Assembly: GCA_964017185.1 (NCBI GenBank)
Contig: OZ024871.1
Location: 29,116,488-29,180,487 of the forward strand
Direction of reading: 5' to 3'
Origin: Rugalucina vietnamica
Taxonomy: Eukaryota > Mollusca > Bivalvia > Lucinida > Lucinidae
Length of the DNA stretch: 64,000 nucleotides
Both the position numbers and the translations under genes were made by a program. The notes under the pieces were generated by a model. That model saw only the letters and a program-made list of their open reading frames with translations. It did no database searches and was not told the DNA's origin. This document shows, in pieces, positions 1 to 11,662 of the stretch; position 1 is the first letter of the stretch; every line of letters begins with the position of its first letter.

Positions 1-270
1 AAATAGGTCATGATGAACTATAAGTATATTGGGGTCAAAGGTCTGGTCATACTCACTCATAATCTAAAAGAACTGAGAAAATATACTAAATGAGATATAA
101 GGTAAAATGACTGAACCGTGAAATTAGGTCACAGTGACTTATAAGTAAATTGGGGTCAAAGGTCTGGTGATGCTCACTCATAATTTGAAATATGTTCGAA
201 AATATACTAATTGAGTATCAAGATATAAGGCAAATCACTAAACCATGGAAATTAGGTCAATCCACCTTTA
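1..270. repeat. Two-copy tandem repeat, ~121-bp period
   Basis: Two diverged direct copies share the segment around TTGGGGTCAAAGGTCTGGT (near 29 and 150), followed in both by CTCACTCATAAT and AAATATACTAA. The offset is about 121 bp. The repeat is probably the end of a longer array that starts left of the window. No coding potential is seen. Confidence 0.7.
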
Positions 271-1210
271 AGGTCATGACACACAAGTCAGTGTCACAAA
301 GTTAAAAGATGAATGACCAACCATCTACCTAAGTTGTTTCTATTTAGAAATAAAAAGAAAAAAAATATATATATATTTCATGGAGTTCTAGATTTTGACC
401 TTTAGCCCCACCCCCGACTCTGACCCAGTGGAACCTCAAGTGTATGAAATATGAACTTTGTTTGAAAGGGTAATTGTCATAAGAGATGTTCAGACTATGT
501 ATTGTCACATTTGATGTGTTTTCGTCGATGACAGATGAATGAATATAACCTACAGGACCTGTATAAGTATAACATTGCTAAAATGTCTGATTATTTTCAT
601 CCTGTGGCTTGTCGCTTGGATGCCAACATTTTCACGCTCAACATTAATGAGCTGTCCATTGGTTAATGTCACAAAACTAAAATAAATGTAACAGAGTCAT
701 GCTGTAGGTTTATCCTGCTCATATATATGTTAAATACACATTATGTAACGGATAGTTGGCACACAGAAAACAAATTTTGAGAATCATACAACGGCGGTAC
801 ATAGTGGGCCTCTTTTACATTATGTACTAACTTGTGTCCAAAATTAAAATTAAATTATTTCAAAGTTCAATACATGTACTTCATATATTTTACAATGCAA
901 AACGTAATAATTCGCGTCTTTCGCATTAAAATAACACACGAAAAATCAAACACGCTCCCCATCAATAATTAAAAATAGACTTCTTAAAACACAGTCTCTG
1001 AAATGAATGTCTTCAGACGCAAACTTCAACGAATGAACATCTAATGCCAGAGGCAAAATACTTGTAAGACAACGTTTATCCAATTTCAATATCAGGCTCT
1101 TATACAAATTGCTTGCCACGGTAAAATAACTGGCTGAAGTGTTCGTCATGAACCTACAATACGTAGATTTCGCCCCTGACTGCTACACACAAGTGCACTG
1201 GCAGTTCCTC
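271..1210. other. Intergenic stretch downstream of the P450 gene
   Basis: AT-rich non-coding DNA with a short (TA)n run near 366-377. The only open frame of note (946-1149, minus, 67 aa) resembles no family I recognise. This region should hold the P450 3' UTR, but I could not assign a polyadenylation signal. Confidence 0.4.
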
Positions 1211-2746
1211 TCACATTCTCGGAATAGCCCGACAACAATGTGGCTTGACCTTTAAGAAGGCCCCGGGAAGATAATCTCTCGGATCAGTATTAGGCACCTT
1301 ACCATCAGAAGCAGGAATAATATCAAAGGATTGTAGGATCGCAGCCAAATACAAGAATACGCTGGATTTCCCGAAATTTGCTCCGGGACATTCTCTCTGA
1401 CCTGTGGAAAACGCAAGTAGATTGCGACGTGTTGGGTGGTCTGGTGGGAACAGTAAACCATCACTGTCCAAAAAGCGTTCAGGCTCGAACACCCATGGAT
1501 TTTCCCAGACCTTAGGGTCATGATGGATAAACCAATGGTTGGATAGAATGACGCTCTGTTTTTCGATGAAATATCCTTCGAAGTTTTGGTCATCAAATGC
1601 TTGGTGTGGAAGTGAAAAAGGTGAGGCACCAGAAGTATACCGTAACACCTCGAAAACGGTAGCCATGGTGTATGGCATGGCCTCTCGGTCCGAAAATCTG
1701 GACAGTCTCGATGATCCAACGACATCATCAACCTCGTTTCGTATTTTCTGTGCCACGTTTGGATGCGTCAAGAGAAAAGCAAACGCGTTAATTAGAGTAG
1801 ACGCAGTTGTGTCAGTGGATGCAACACCTATGTCCAAAACAATACCTTTCATATCACTTTCAGTTATGATTTGTGATTTAGCATGTTTGTTAATTTCATG
1901 CTGTAAACGAATAAGGTTTATGACCATCCCCTGCTCATCTTGTTTTCCACCATCCGCTTCATTGGCAGCATTTTTCACTGAGAAATAAAACTTGTTTAAA
2001 AACAAATCTCTTGCAGCAATTGCTTCGCGAAACATATTTCCAAACATTCCAGGCAGTATTCTTACTATCGGCACAAAATCGAGCACAAAGCCCAAACCAC
2101 TCGCCAGTTGATTAATATTATCGTTCAATTGCCACAGCCTTTCCAAATCGTCCGTGTCCGCGGATTTTCCAGTCATAAGAGTAGAAGTGGTGTTAGCGAC
2201 AGACTTCTTTATTATATCACGCATATCAAAATCTTCTTGACGCGTCCGTTCCAGTTCTTTCATTAGTCTACACAATTCTTTATTTACAGTTTCTTCAAAA
2301 TGTTCCACTCCATTACCGTAAAACATGAGTGCTCTGTGAAACATTTTGCGTTTGAGCATAGTCTTTCTATTCATGTTTGCAAATGCTATGTCGCTACAAT
2401 CAAAAAATACGTATTTTCCAGCGAACGTGTCTGGCCGATCATTAAAATTGTGGCCAGATGTAGAACTACTGAATGCTTTCTTTACTAATTCAACGTCATT
2501 TAATACAACGACTGTTTGTGCAAATAATTTGATCTGAAAAAGGGCACCGTATGTTTTCACCATATCAAATAGACTAAGATGCAGCGATTGAAAATTAACA
2601 GCTAGCGCATTTCCGATAATTGGTAGCGGTTTGGGTCCTGGCAGCTGTGCACCCGATGCTTTACTTCGCCTTTTCCCGATTGTTTTTGTCATAATCACAC
2701 AAATAAAAAATGCCACTAGAAACAATAAAGCAGTTGTCGTATCCAT
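1211..2746 (-). CDS. Cytochrome P450 (CYP clan 2, CYP1/CYP17-like), single exon
   Basis: This is a complete, uninterrupted 511-aa microsomal P450, the usual length for the family. An N-terminal hydrophobic anchor (about residues 5-21) is followed by a basic stretch and the proline-rich hinge LPGPKPLPIIGN (35-46). The I-helix is at 303-316 (ASTDTT, 309-314). The K-helix ExxR is E366-R369, PERF is 422-425, and the haem loop FSTGQRECPG (446-455) supplies the thiolate ligand C453. P450s oxidise lipophilic substrates such as steroids, fatty acids and xenobiotics using electrons from NADPH-P450 reductase at the ER. The layout suggests clan 2, near CYP1/CYP17; substrate cannot be told from sequence. 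Oddities: the usual C-helix Trp (WxxxR) seems to be Met130, and the second Gly of the I-helix motif is Ser310. The start ATG is directly before the anchor, and no introns are needed. Confidence 0.93.
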   Translation of the reverse strand: MDTTTALLFLVAFFICVIMTKTIGKRRSKASGAQLPGPKPLPIIGNALAVNFQSLHLSLFDMVKTYGALFQIKLFAQTVVVLNDVELVKKAFSSSTSGHNFNDRPDTFAGKYVFFDCSDIAFANMNRKTMLKRKMFHRALMFYGNGVEHFEETVNKELCRLMKELERTRQEDFDMRDIIKKSVANTTSTLMTGKSADTDDLERLWQLNDNINQLASGLGFVLDFVPIVRILPGMFGNMFREAIAARDLFLNKFYFSVKNAANEADGGKQDEQGMVINLIRLQHEINKHAKSQIITESDMKGIVLDIGVASTDTTASTLINAFAFLLTHPNVAQKIRNEVDDVVGSSRLSRFSDREAMPYTMATVFEVLRYTSGASPFSLPHQAFDDQNFEGYFIEKQSVILSNHWFIHHDPKVWENPWVFEPERFLDSDGLLFPPDHPTRRNLLAFSTGQRECPGANFGKSSVFLYLAAILQSFDIIPASDGKVPNTDPRDYLPGAFLKVKPHCCRAIPRM

Positions 2747-2889
2747 GTGATTTCGACTCTGTTTTTTACTTTAAACTTTACATAGACAACACTAAAACTT
2801 GGTTTGAGCAATTGGCAGTAAGCGTTTCTTCTTACTTACTTAGTCTGCTTTGGTAACCAAATTGTCGTACTGAATAACGAACTTTCATT

Positions 2890-3181
2890 ACGAAAACACA
2901 CCCATGCAATATACAGAATTTTTTTTTTAAGTTTTGAAATTTTAAAGTTTTCAAAAGAAAAGTTTTGATATTTTTCTTATTTTTGCTCAAAACATATATT
3001 GTGGGTACACGTTAGAATCGCCTCGTTAGAACCGCCTCGCCGAGACGGTTCTAAAGAGTACCCACAATCTATGTTTTAGAGCAAACATAAGAAAAATAGA
3101 TATACCCCTCCATACCCCAGTTTTGCTATATAAAAGTGGGGTTCAAGGGGGTATACATTACACGGACATGTTATCCTGATG
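2890..3181 (+). mobile_element. MITE copy 1 (GTGGGTAC family)
   Basis: About 290 bp with imperfect terminal inverted repeats (GAAAACACACCCATGCAATA on the left; the reverse complement of the right end begins GATAACATGTCCGTGTAATG). In the middle is an interrupted palindrome in which GTGGGTAC and AGAACCGCCTC face GTACCCAC and GAGACGGTTCT. Similar copies lie near 16.7, 24.6, 25.3 and 36.8 kb, with fragments elsewhere. It is non-coding. The superfamily is not identified. Confidence 0.65.
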
Positions 3182-3404
3182 TTAGAACTCATGTACTGAT
3201 CGGTCAAAACCATTGCCGCCGGTAAAAGTAACTTCATTGCGATTGTATAACGCCTGTTTTGATTTATTTTATTTTCTTCTATTTTACGCATTGTACAAAT
3301 ATCACATTCACCAAGACGGTAAAATAAACATAAACTTGTCAAAATACAGAAAACAAAACAAAACAAAACAACAACAACAAAAAAAAAAACAAGTAGCCCA
3401 GGGG

Positions 3405-5851
3405 CAACGATCGCTCACCTGAGAGCCAACAAGTACAGTCACTGGACAAAGTAGTTGGGGTTTTTACCATATATGGGTATGATGGCCATCTTGGTCATGT
3501 GACCTTCCTACTTACATCAGCAGAAGAGCTCTTGTCTGGTTTGTGTATCCTCTTTTCTGCCATTTTGGTTCACTTGAAAAAAAAATCATCTAACAATGTC
3601 AGGGTCCTATAATGACCCCCGGGGTTGGGCCATATTTGACCCCAGGGGCAAGATTGGCAGGATTTATGTAGAGCTCCACATGACAATGTTGTATATCAAA
3701 TATACAAGCTTTGTGTCATGCTGTTGCAGAGAAGATTTTTTTCATATATTTCCATTATAAGTCTATGGTAGATAATGACATGCCTGGGGCGTGGCCTGCA
3801 TGGACCCCAGGGGCACTGTTGGCAGGGTTTATAAAGAGGAACACTATACATTGCTACAAACAAAATATGAAAGCTCTGGGCCTTGTGGTTTCGGAGAAGA
3901 TTTTTTTATGTTTTTCCCATGACGCCACCGGGGCGGGGCACGTGTGGATCACAGGGGCACGGTTGGCAGGATATATAAAGAGGATCACTATATATTGTTA
4001 CAAACAAAATATGAAAGCTCTGGGCCTTGTGGTTTTGGAGAAGAAGAGTTTTTATGTTTTTCCCATTGTAAGTCTATGGCAGCTAATGACCCCCGGGGCG
4101 GGGCCATTTTTGACCCCAGGGGCATGATTGGCAGGATTTATATAGAGGACCACTAAACATTGCTACATACAAAATATGAAAGCTTTGGGCCTTGTGGTTT
4201 TGGAGAAGATATTTTTGTTTTGCCAATGACGCCCCGGGGCGGGGCCCATGTGGACCACAGGGGCACGGTTGGCAGGATTTATAAAGAGGATCACTATATA
4301 TTGCAAAAAACAAAATATGAAAGCTCTGGGCCTTGTGGTTTCGGAGAAGAAGATTTTTTTATGTTTTACCCATGACCCCTCCCGGGGCGGGGCCCGTATG
4401 GACCCCAGGGGCACGGTTGGCAGGATTTATAAAGAGGACCATTATACATTGCTACTGACAAAATATGAAAGCTCTGGGCCTTGTGGTTTTGGAGAAGAAG
4501 ATTTTTTTATGTTTTTCCCAGTGTAAGTCTATGGGAGCTAATGACCCCCTGGGCGGGGCCATTTTTGACCCCAGGGGCATGATTGGCAGGATTTATATAG
4601 AGGACCACTAAACATTGCTACATACAAAATATGAAAGCTTTGGGCCTTGTGGTTTTGGAGAAGATTTTTTTATGTTTTGTCCCATCACGCCCCCGGGGCG
4701 GGGCCCGTATGGACCCCAGGGGCACGGTAGGCAGGATTTATAAAGAGGACCATTATACATTGCTACACACAAAATATGAAAGCTCTGGGCCTTGTGGTTT
4801 CGGAGAAGATTTTTCTATGTTTTTCCCATTGTAAGTCTATGGCAGCTAATGACCCCCGGGGCGGGGCCATTTTTGACCCCAGGGGCATGATTGGCAGGAT
4901 TTATATAGAGGACCACTCAACATTGCTACACACAAAATATGAAAGCTCTGGGCCTTGTGGTTTCAGAGAAGAAGATATTTTTATAATTTCATCATGACGC
5001 CCACGGGGCGGGGCCCGTGTGGACCACAGGGGCACGGTTGGCATGATTTATAAAGAGGAACACTATATATTTCTACAAACAAAATATGAAAGCTCTGGGC
5101 CTTGTGCTTTCGGAGAAGAAGATTTTTTTATGTTTTACCCATGACCCCCCCCCGGGGCGGGGCCCGTATGGACCCCAGGGGCACGGTTGGTAGGATTTAT
5201 GATGAGGACCACTAGACATTGCTACACACAAAATATGAAAGCTCTGGGCTTTGTGGTTTCGGAGAAGACGATTTTTTTATGTTTTCCCATTGTAAGTCTA
5301 TGGGAGCTAATAACCCCCGGGGCGGGGTCATTTTTGACCCCAGGGCCATGGTTGACAGGATTTATAAAGAGGACCATTAAACACTGCTACACACAAAATA
5401 TGAAAGCTCTGGGCCTTGTGGTTTCAGAGAAGATTTTTTTTTATTTTCCCCATGACGCCCCCGGAGCGGGGCCCGTATGGACCCCAGGGGCACAGTTGGC
5501 AGGATTTCTGAAGAGGACCACTAGACATTGCTACACACAAAATATGAGAGCTCTTGGCCTTGTGGTTTCAGAGAAGAAGATTTTTTATATGTTTTTCCCA
5601 TTGTAAGTCTATGGGAGCTATCTGTTGCCATGGAAACCAGAGTTCTGATCCGACCTGGCCCAAAACCTAACACAACCTTTCCCACTCCTCAATGATGCTT
5701 TAGATAAAATTTGGTCACACTTGGCCTTGCTGTCTTAGAGATATTCAAGTTTGAAAATGTGGACGGACGCACGGACGGACGAACGCCGGCTCGACTACTA
5801 TACTATAAGCTCACCTTGTGAGCCTTCGGCTCAGGTGAGCCAAAAAAAACT
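3405..5851. mobile_element. Pearl/Helentron-like element with GC-rich tandem core
   Basis: The left end carries GATCGCTCACCTGAGAGCC (about 3409-3427). The right end carries a hairpin with GCTCACCTTGTGAGCC and GGCTCAGGTGAGCC (about 5810-5840), preceded by a microsatellite of GGACG units (5760-5785). Between them is a tandem array. The plan (terminal motif, tandem core, microsatellite, terminal hairpin) matches what is known of bivalve pearl elements and non-autonomous Helentrons. Assignment to that class is inference. The many short ORFs inside are repeat by-products. Confidence 0.6.
3600..5620. repeat. Tandem repeat, ~141-165 bp unit, ~12 copies
   Basis: A marker around AAGCTCTGGGCCTTGTGGTT recurs near 3874, 4015, 4178, 4320, 4470, 4634, 4779, 4942, 5089, 5237, 5402 and 5547. 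Each unit has a GC-rich block (CCCCGGGGCGGGGCC followed by GACCCCAGGGGCA) and an AT-rich block. Two unit lengths occur because some units carry an extra TGTAAGTCTATGG segment. Confidence 0.85.
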
Positions 5852-6463
5852 CATACAATGTGTCAAAATAATAAAAATGGCATGCGTTTGCATTCATTTA
5901 TCACCATGTCTTGGCCCAATAATAAACGAGGCTTGGTTGGGAGGGGGGGGGGGGGAGGGCAGTATCCCATATCCCAAAATAAACCGTCCAAAATATCCCA
6001 TATCCCAAAATTAATTTAACTCGTATTTATTTTTATTTATTTATTTATACATTGTTTTAAGAGAGTAACACAATTAGCTTGAGAGCTATTCTACCTTGTG
6101 GCCCTCTTTAAATAACATATCATACAAATATATACACAAAAATAATGATAAAAAACAACAAAAACAACAACAGTATGCAATATTCAAGACAGATACAATC
6201 TAAAACCTGTTCCAAAATATTGACATGATCACATAAATATTCGATATTTATATAGAGAATGAGATTCAGTCGTAAGATACAGGTTAAGAGCCGTGCATTA
6301 TCTTGATAAAATCGTGCATACTGAGAGATTGCTAAAAAGAGATAAACTCATTGAGCGTATAAAACAGTATCAATAAATACATTAAGAATGTACATAGAAT
6401 TGTAAGACTTAAAATGTTTAAGTTACTTAAAGCCTATTTATGAACTGGCTTAAAATTGTAAAA

Positions 6464-8671
6464 TCATTCCTGTAAGTAAGTTTTAAGATTTTTCTTAAAA
6501 ACATTTAAGGAACCAGCATTTCTTATATTTTGAGGAAGAGCATTCCACAGCCTAGGCGCTGAACAAGAGAAAGAGCCCTCAAATATTGAAGTATATGATC
6601 TAGGTACGTATAGTGAACCATCGTTAGCAGATCGTAAATTTAGGGAATGTACTGTTGAAACAGGTTTCAGTAAGTTAGATATGTATTCAGGCGTAAGGTT
6701 ATTTAGTGCCCTATATGTAAATACGGCTTTATTGTACTTAATTCTCTTTGGCACTGAGTACCAACCGAGTTCTTTAAACATATGTTCAGAGGGTGTGTCG
6801 AATTCAGCTCGTAATATTATTCTTGCTGCGCGTTTTTGTAGTTTTGAAAGCCGTTCAATATGAACACCAGCAGCGGATCCCCATATTGCAGAACCATAAT
6901 CTATAAAAGGTAAAATGTAGCCTTGGTAAAACAGTTTTTGGGTTTCAACCGGAACATATTCAGATAGTTGTCGGAGAAGTGATATTTTTGAAGCAATGAT
7001 AGAGCAAAGATGATCGATATGTGTTGACCAGGTCATAGTTTCATCAATATAAATGCCAAGTAGTTTTTGCTTAGCTACATTCTGTAAACAATTAGTTTCG
7101 ATCTGAATGTTTAGTTTACGAGATAAATTCAATCGCTGCCTTGTACCAAGAAGCATACACGTGGTTTTTCCATAGTGAATTTTCATTTTATTAGGCTTAC
7201 TCCATTCAACAGCATTTCGGAAGTCGCATACCAAATGGTTTTCAATAGTGTCAACGTCTTCATTTTCGTCGTGGACAGTCGCATCGTCTGCGTATAGATC
7301 TGATTTGCAATACTCGAAACATAGAGGCAAGTCGTTAATGAAAATTAGGAACAACGTAGGCCCTAATATTGAGCCTTGTGGGACACCAGAGCGTACATAG
7401 GAAAAGTCACTCGGACCATTATCGCTTTCTATAATTTGTTGACGACTGCTTAGGTAAGAGTTAAACCACTGTAGACTAGATTGGCTAAATTTGTATATGG
7501 AAAGTTTTTTCATCAAGATTGCATGGTCCACAAGATCGAAAGCTTTTCGAAAGTCAATAAATAGGGCCCCGACCATATCACCGCTGTCAATGCACTTCAT
7601 CCAACTATCAATTAGTTTGATCAATGCAGTTTGACAGCTGTGCTTATGGCGGAAACCCGATTGACTTTCGTGAAGTAACTTATGTTTATTGAGAAAACCC
7701 ATGAGATGTTTATTTACATGTTTTTCGAAAATCTTTGATATAGTCGGCAAGATAGATATGGGTCTGTAATTTGATGGGTCTGATTTATCTCCTCCTTTAT
7801 AAATTGGTAAAACATTGGCTTGCTTTAGCTGAGACGGAAAACATCCCGTGACTATACTTTTATTTATTAACTCAGCAATGGAGGGGGAGACTGCATGTGC
7901 AGATAGTTTTAATATTCTTGGTCCAATACCATCTAGGCCCGTTGCCTTGGAACAGTCGAGATTATTTATATAATGTGTGACTTGTTCGGGAGTTATGTGA
8001 GGGATTGTGAAAAATGTATTACTAGGTATTTTATTATCTACATAACGGGTAATTTTTTCGGTATTAAAAGGTGTTTCATAGTCATCTTGATTTAGGATGT
8101 CAGCAATCGAAGTAAAGTATTCATTAAGTTTTTGTGCTATATCACTTGGCTGTGTGATGCTTTCATTATCAATAATAAGTTCTTCGGGTAAGCGCTTACT
8201 AGAAGCCTTAGAGTCTCCATTCAACGTGCGTAAGTGAGCCCAGATATGTTTTGAATCCTTCGACTTACTAATGGAATCAGAAAAGTATTTGCGTTTCGAT
8301 GCTCTGATTAACTGTCTGGTTTTGTTTCGGTACATCCTATATTCAGACCATTGTTTAAGACGTTTTGATTTGTTACGCAGTTTTTGCATGTTCCTAATAT
8401 CAGGGGAGAACCAGTCGGGTAGTCGACTGGATTTAACACGTTTGCTTTTAATCGGAGCATGTTTATTTAATTGTTGCATTATTATTGAGGACCATCTACC
8501 CATATCAGCATCGACGGTTTCTTGATTACTTTCAAACACATCCAGATCCTGTGTAAGTTCATTAAGAAAATTTACATCATCAAAGCGTTTGAAACTAAGA
8601 CGTCGTATGATGGTTATGTTTAGGAATTCTACAATTAACCTTACGAGAAAAGCAAACGGGAAAATGATCAC
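6464..8671 (-). pseudogene. LINE reverse transcriptase (ORF2 C-terminal part)
   Basis: A long open frame with an RT of the CR1/L2/Jockey superfamily. Visible motifs are NYRPISILPTISKIFEK, SGFRHKHSC, motif A FIDFRKAFD, motif B SGVPQGSILGP and motif C LYADDA, followed by a thumb and a C-terminal region ending in RLWNALPQNIRNA and LNVFKKNLKTY. It copies element RNA at the nicked target. The first ~30 codons are out-of-frame read-through, because the true reading enters from the endonuclease frame near 8600. One frameshift separates the two domains; otherwise the RT is intact, so the copy is fairly young but inactive as read. A sequencing indel cannot be excluded. Confidence 0.88.
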
Positions 8672-9473
8672 TTATGGAGATATCAGAAACAAAACAAGTC
8701 AATATATTATCAGGATGGGAGGAATAGACATGGTCTATCAATGTTGAGCTTTTCTGGGTAACACGTGTAGGCTCTCGAACGAATTGCGTGAGATCAAAAA
8801 CCTGTAACATGTTTATAAATTTGTTATTTGTACATACGGTCATATCAATGTTAAAGTCTCCCATCAGTATGAATTCCAAACCTGTCGCCTGGGCTATGCA
8901 AAGCTCTTCCTCAAAAAGATCTATCCACTCGCATTTTACATTTGGTGGGCGGTATACTGAACAAATCAAAAATGGCTTTGAGTTAGGCAATGATACTTCT
9001 GCCCAAATTGTTTCTATTTTCGATATTTCATATTCTTGTCTTCTTATGTATTTGAGTGATTTTCTCAAATAAAGAATAAGACCACCGCCAGTTTTGTTCC
9101 GGGTGTCCATTCTATCCTTACGTAACATATCATATCCTTCAATTGCTACCTGCTGGTCCAAGACACCTGGATCCAAGAATGTTTCACAAAGACCTAATAT
9201 ATCAGCACATTTATCGTTAGACAATAGAATTCGCAATTCGTCAATTTTAGGAAGAATGTGCTGTATATTGAGGTTACAGAAATGTAACCCTTTAGATGAG
9301 AAAGACAATTTAGGAGAATTTGTTTGTGAGTGCTGGGACAAACAGGTAGAATCGTCGGAAGGTGTATCGTCACGTTTATTCATACTATCTGATTCACAAA
9401 GAGAAACATCAGAAAGATTGCTAGGACACCGAGTATCATCGGAAATTTCAGCTGCATGCGAGTATGCTTGCAC
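8595..9473 (-). pseudogene. LINE APE-type endonuclease (ORF2 N-terminal part)
   Basis: An apurinic-endonuclease-like domain that nicks target DNA to prime reverse transcription. Catalytic motifs are visible: CNLNIQ (Asn), LCETFLD (Glu), ILMGDFNID (Asp/Asn), LIDHVYS and ISDHFPVC (Asp-His). About 75 residues rich in Ser and Asp precede the domain. The reading ends just after the SDHFPVC motif and is resumed in another frame by the RT (overlap 8595-8671), so the original ORF2 is broken by one frameshift. Confidence 0.85.
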
Positions 9474-9527
9474 AGTATGGGGAAATGTTTGATTCGAATG
9501 TGTTTGTATTATACGCCCTGTGATTTC

Positions 9528-10085
9528 CTATAAGTGGGAATACCTCGAGGTCCCAGTAATCTTTCCGTTATAATAACATTCTTGGGTACTATGGCCTTGC
9601 TTTGAGCATATATGGCAATATTTTTGGGAGGTACGCGGACCCCTGGCTCCTTGCGATCTAGGTCTGCCACCACCATAGCGATGATTTCTGTTAGAATGTA
9701 AGGTTTGTGTTTGAGAGTCTGGTCGGGTAACTTTACATAATTTGTCAATATTGGACAGGAGCTTCTTTGTTCCATTTACATTCAAGTGAATTTTGTCTCT
9801 ACCAAAGTAAGTTGCAGGAATTTCACCCGATGCAAACAAGAAATTATCAAAGTTATTTGCGAATTCAATGTTGTTCACTTCGCACAATGATTTGAGTTTA
9901 TCGTTATACGGCTTTAGGTCAATGTTTTTCCTAGGCAGCAAACCGGACACAATAATACGACGGTCTTCCTCAACTAAGGTTTCTAATAGTGAGATGTAAT
10001 CGTCGCAAAATGTTTCAAGGTCTTTACCGTCGTCGGCGTCATTTCCACCGACATGTAATATTATAGTTTTACAGTTCTCAACTTT
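9528..10085 (-). pseudogene. LINE ORF1 remnant: SGNH esterase and CCHC knuckle
   Basis: The open frame 9528-9950 has IHLNVNG (the His block of SGNH esterases), an RG-rich basic linker and the zinc knuckle CHICSKQGHSTQEC (C-x2-C-x4-H-x4-C). Reading the same strand further, 9950-10085 gives the esterase block HVGGNDADDG. Esterase plus zinc-knuckle ORF1 proteins are known from CR1/L2-type elements. A lysine-rich linker and a short helical stretch (AVFEKVKSHSENM) continue to about 10300 in shifting frames, so ORF1 is decayed and 5'-truncated. Confidence 0.75.
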
Positions 10086-10595
10086 TCTCAGGATTCAACT
10101 TGTTCGTGTTTTTTGCTGGGTGTTTTGTTCTATCCATTGGTTTGTTAATTTGTTTCACAGTTTGTTTCGCGTTCACCTTCGGCTGACTTAGGTTACATGT
10201 TGTGTTCGTCAAGATTGTTCATGTTTTCAGAATGGGATTTCACTTTTTCGAATACAGCTTCAGTTTTGTTTAGTATTTTGCAGGCTTTTTGATCTAGGGA
10301 TGTATCCCAAAATAAATTCCAATATCCCATATCCCAAAATTCCTGAATAGCCCATATCCCAAAATAAATAGGGTCAATATCCCATATCCCAAAATAAAAA
10401 TGGGTGAATATCCCGTATCCCAAAATACCCTAAACAAGCCTCATAAACGTTAAATCTAAACTGAAAGGGACTTCTGCTTGCAAACTATACAAAATACATG
10501 TAAATACAAAGAAAAAAGAATTGGTATGCCGATAACCACATAATACAAAACAAAACACATGAATTGAGAATCTCGACCTTACGATAATACTAAAT

Positions 10596-10780
10596 GGCAG
10601 TGGCTAGGGATACGGTACCGTATCTTTAGCCTGTGGGCTAGGGATACGGTACCGTATCCCTAGCCTGGCGGCTAGAGATACGGTACCGTATCTGTAGCCT
10701 ATATATCGGAAATGGCTAAAGGTACGGTACAGATTAAAAATCGATAATATAATACTTTCAGGTGAGTTTTAAGTTGAAGC
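10596..10780 (+). repeat. Left terminal inverted repeat of the 1.96-kb transposon
   Basis: It pairs with 12370-12554 with only a few mismatches. Three copies of GATACGGTACCGTATC and a shorter GGTACGGTAC are spaced about 40 bp apart and separated by TAGCC/GGCTA half-palindromes. Confidence 0.88.
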
Positions 10781-11054
10781 ATTTAAAGTTTTCTTATGAA
10801 TCATAAAAATAAACATTTACGGGTGTCTTACTTTTCTCACAGTTTCATGGTTGGGCAAACTCTACACATGCACAATAATCTTAACAGTGGTAGCGTTATT
10901 TGTTCTAATTGCTTGGGAAATTATGCATCTATATAACAACTAAAAACGTACGAGACAAAGACGGTTTGCATGTTTTTCAAACATATTTTTTGGAGTATCA
11001 GTTTGGTTAGTCTTGGTCATGATTAGATATGGTATAAAAATGTTATATTTGCAT

Positions 11055-11333
11055 TTTAGGCAATTTAATACTTGATTTTAATGGAAAATCGCTTGTACAC
11101 ATATAAGTAAAAAAAAGCTCCTTAGATAAAGGAACACACATGTATCTCAATCATTTCGACGCAAAAAGAAAGAAATCGATCGACATCTTAAGTTATTATA
11201 TAAAACAGTAATTTATAACATGATTTTAATGGAAAATCGCTTGTAAACCTTTAAGTTAAAAACAGCTCCTAAGACAAAAGAACATACAATGTATCTCAAT
11301 CATTTCGACGCAGAAAAAAAACAAACAAACAAA

Positions 11334-11372
<39 letters not shown>

Positions 11373-11395
11373 AACGATCGACATCTTAAGTTAAA
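11055..11395. repeat. Two-copy ~170-bp direct repeat with poly(A) tract
   Basis: The blocks starting TGATTTTAATGGAAAATCGC (about 11073 and 11221) share the downstream sequences ATGTATCTCAATCATTTCG and ATCGACATCTTAAGTT. In the second copy a poly(A) run of about 36 (11336-11371) sits between them. Confidence 0.75.
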
Positions 11396-11564
11396 TAGTA
11401 ATTGCCAAAGTATTACAACATTATTTCCAACTTAAAATAAGCGCATAAAGAACAATCACGAGAACAAGAAAACATGTAATCCAAGCGTAAAATTATATCA
11501 TCACGGAAAGAGTTCTTTGATAGACAATTTTTTCAACTGCAAATTCTAGCTTAGAAAGCGCAAG

Positions 11565-11566
11565 TT

Positions 11567-11661
<95 letters not shown>

Positions 11662-11662
11662 G
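11565..11662. repeat. (GATA)n microsatellite
   Basis: About 24 perfect GATA units inside the 1.96-kb transposon. The Ser/Ile/Tyr/Leu ORF on the minus strand is this repeat read in frame. Confidence 0.97.

Larger units (their letters stand above)
6016..10305 (-). mobile_element. CR1/L2-group non-LTR retrotransposon, 5'-truncated
   Basis: From the right, on the minus strand: the remnant of an ORF1 with an SGNH esterase and zinc knuckle, then endonuclease and reverse transcriptase, then a 3' UTR of about 450 bp ending in a (TAAA)n-like tail (plus-strand TATTTATTTATTTAT near 6030-6050). Both junctions abut copies of TATCCCAAAAT, so a target duplication is plausible but cannot be separated from the repetitive target. 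Confidence 0.8.
5922..10455. repeat. TATCCCAAAAT-rich repeat split by a LINE insertion
   Basis: Both flanks of the LINE consist of repeated TATCCCATATCCCAAAAT motifs (5960-6012 and 10302-10430). The outermost parts are inverted relative to each other: AAACGAGGCTTG at 5925-5937 against CAAGCCTCATAAACG at 10434-10448. A poly(G) run of about 16 lies at 5941-5956. This looks like one older repeat with inverted ends that received the LINE. Confidence 0.55.

Noticed and set aside
1252-1731. 159-aa minus ORF and several plus ORFs overlapping the P450
   Set aside because: Shadows of the P450 gene in other frames; no independent motifs.
3711-5606. ORFs with repeated SSGPCGFGEE or MKALGLVV segments
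   Set aside because: They follow the ~150-bp tandem repeat and change frame from unit to unit; no conserved protein.
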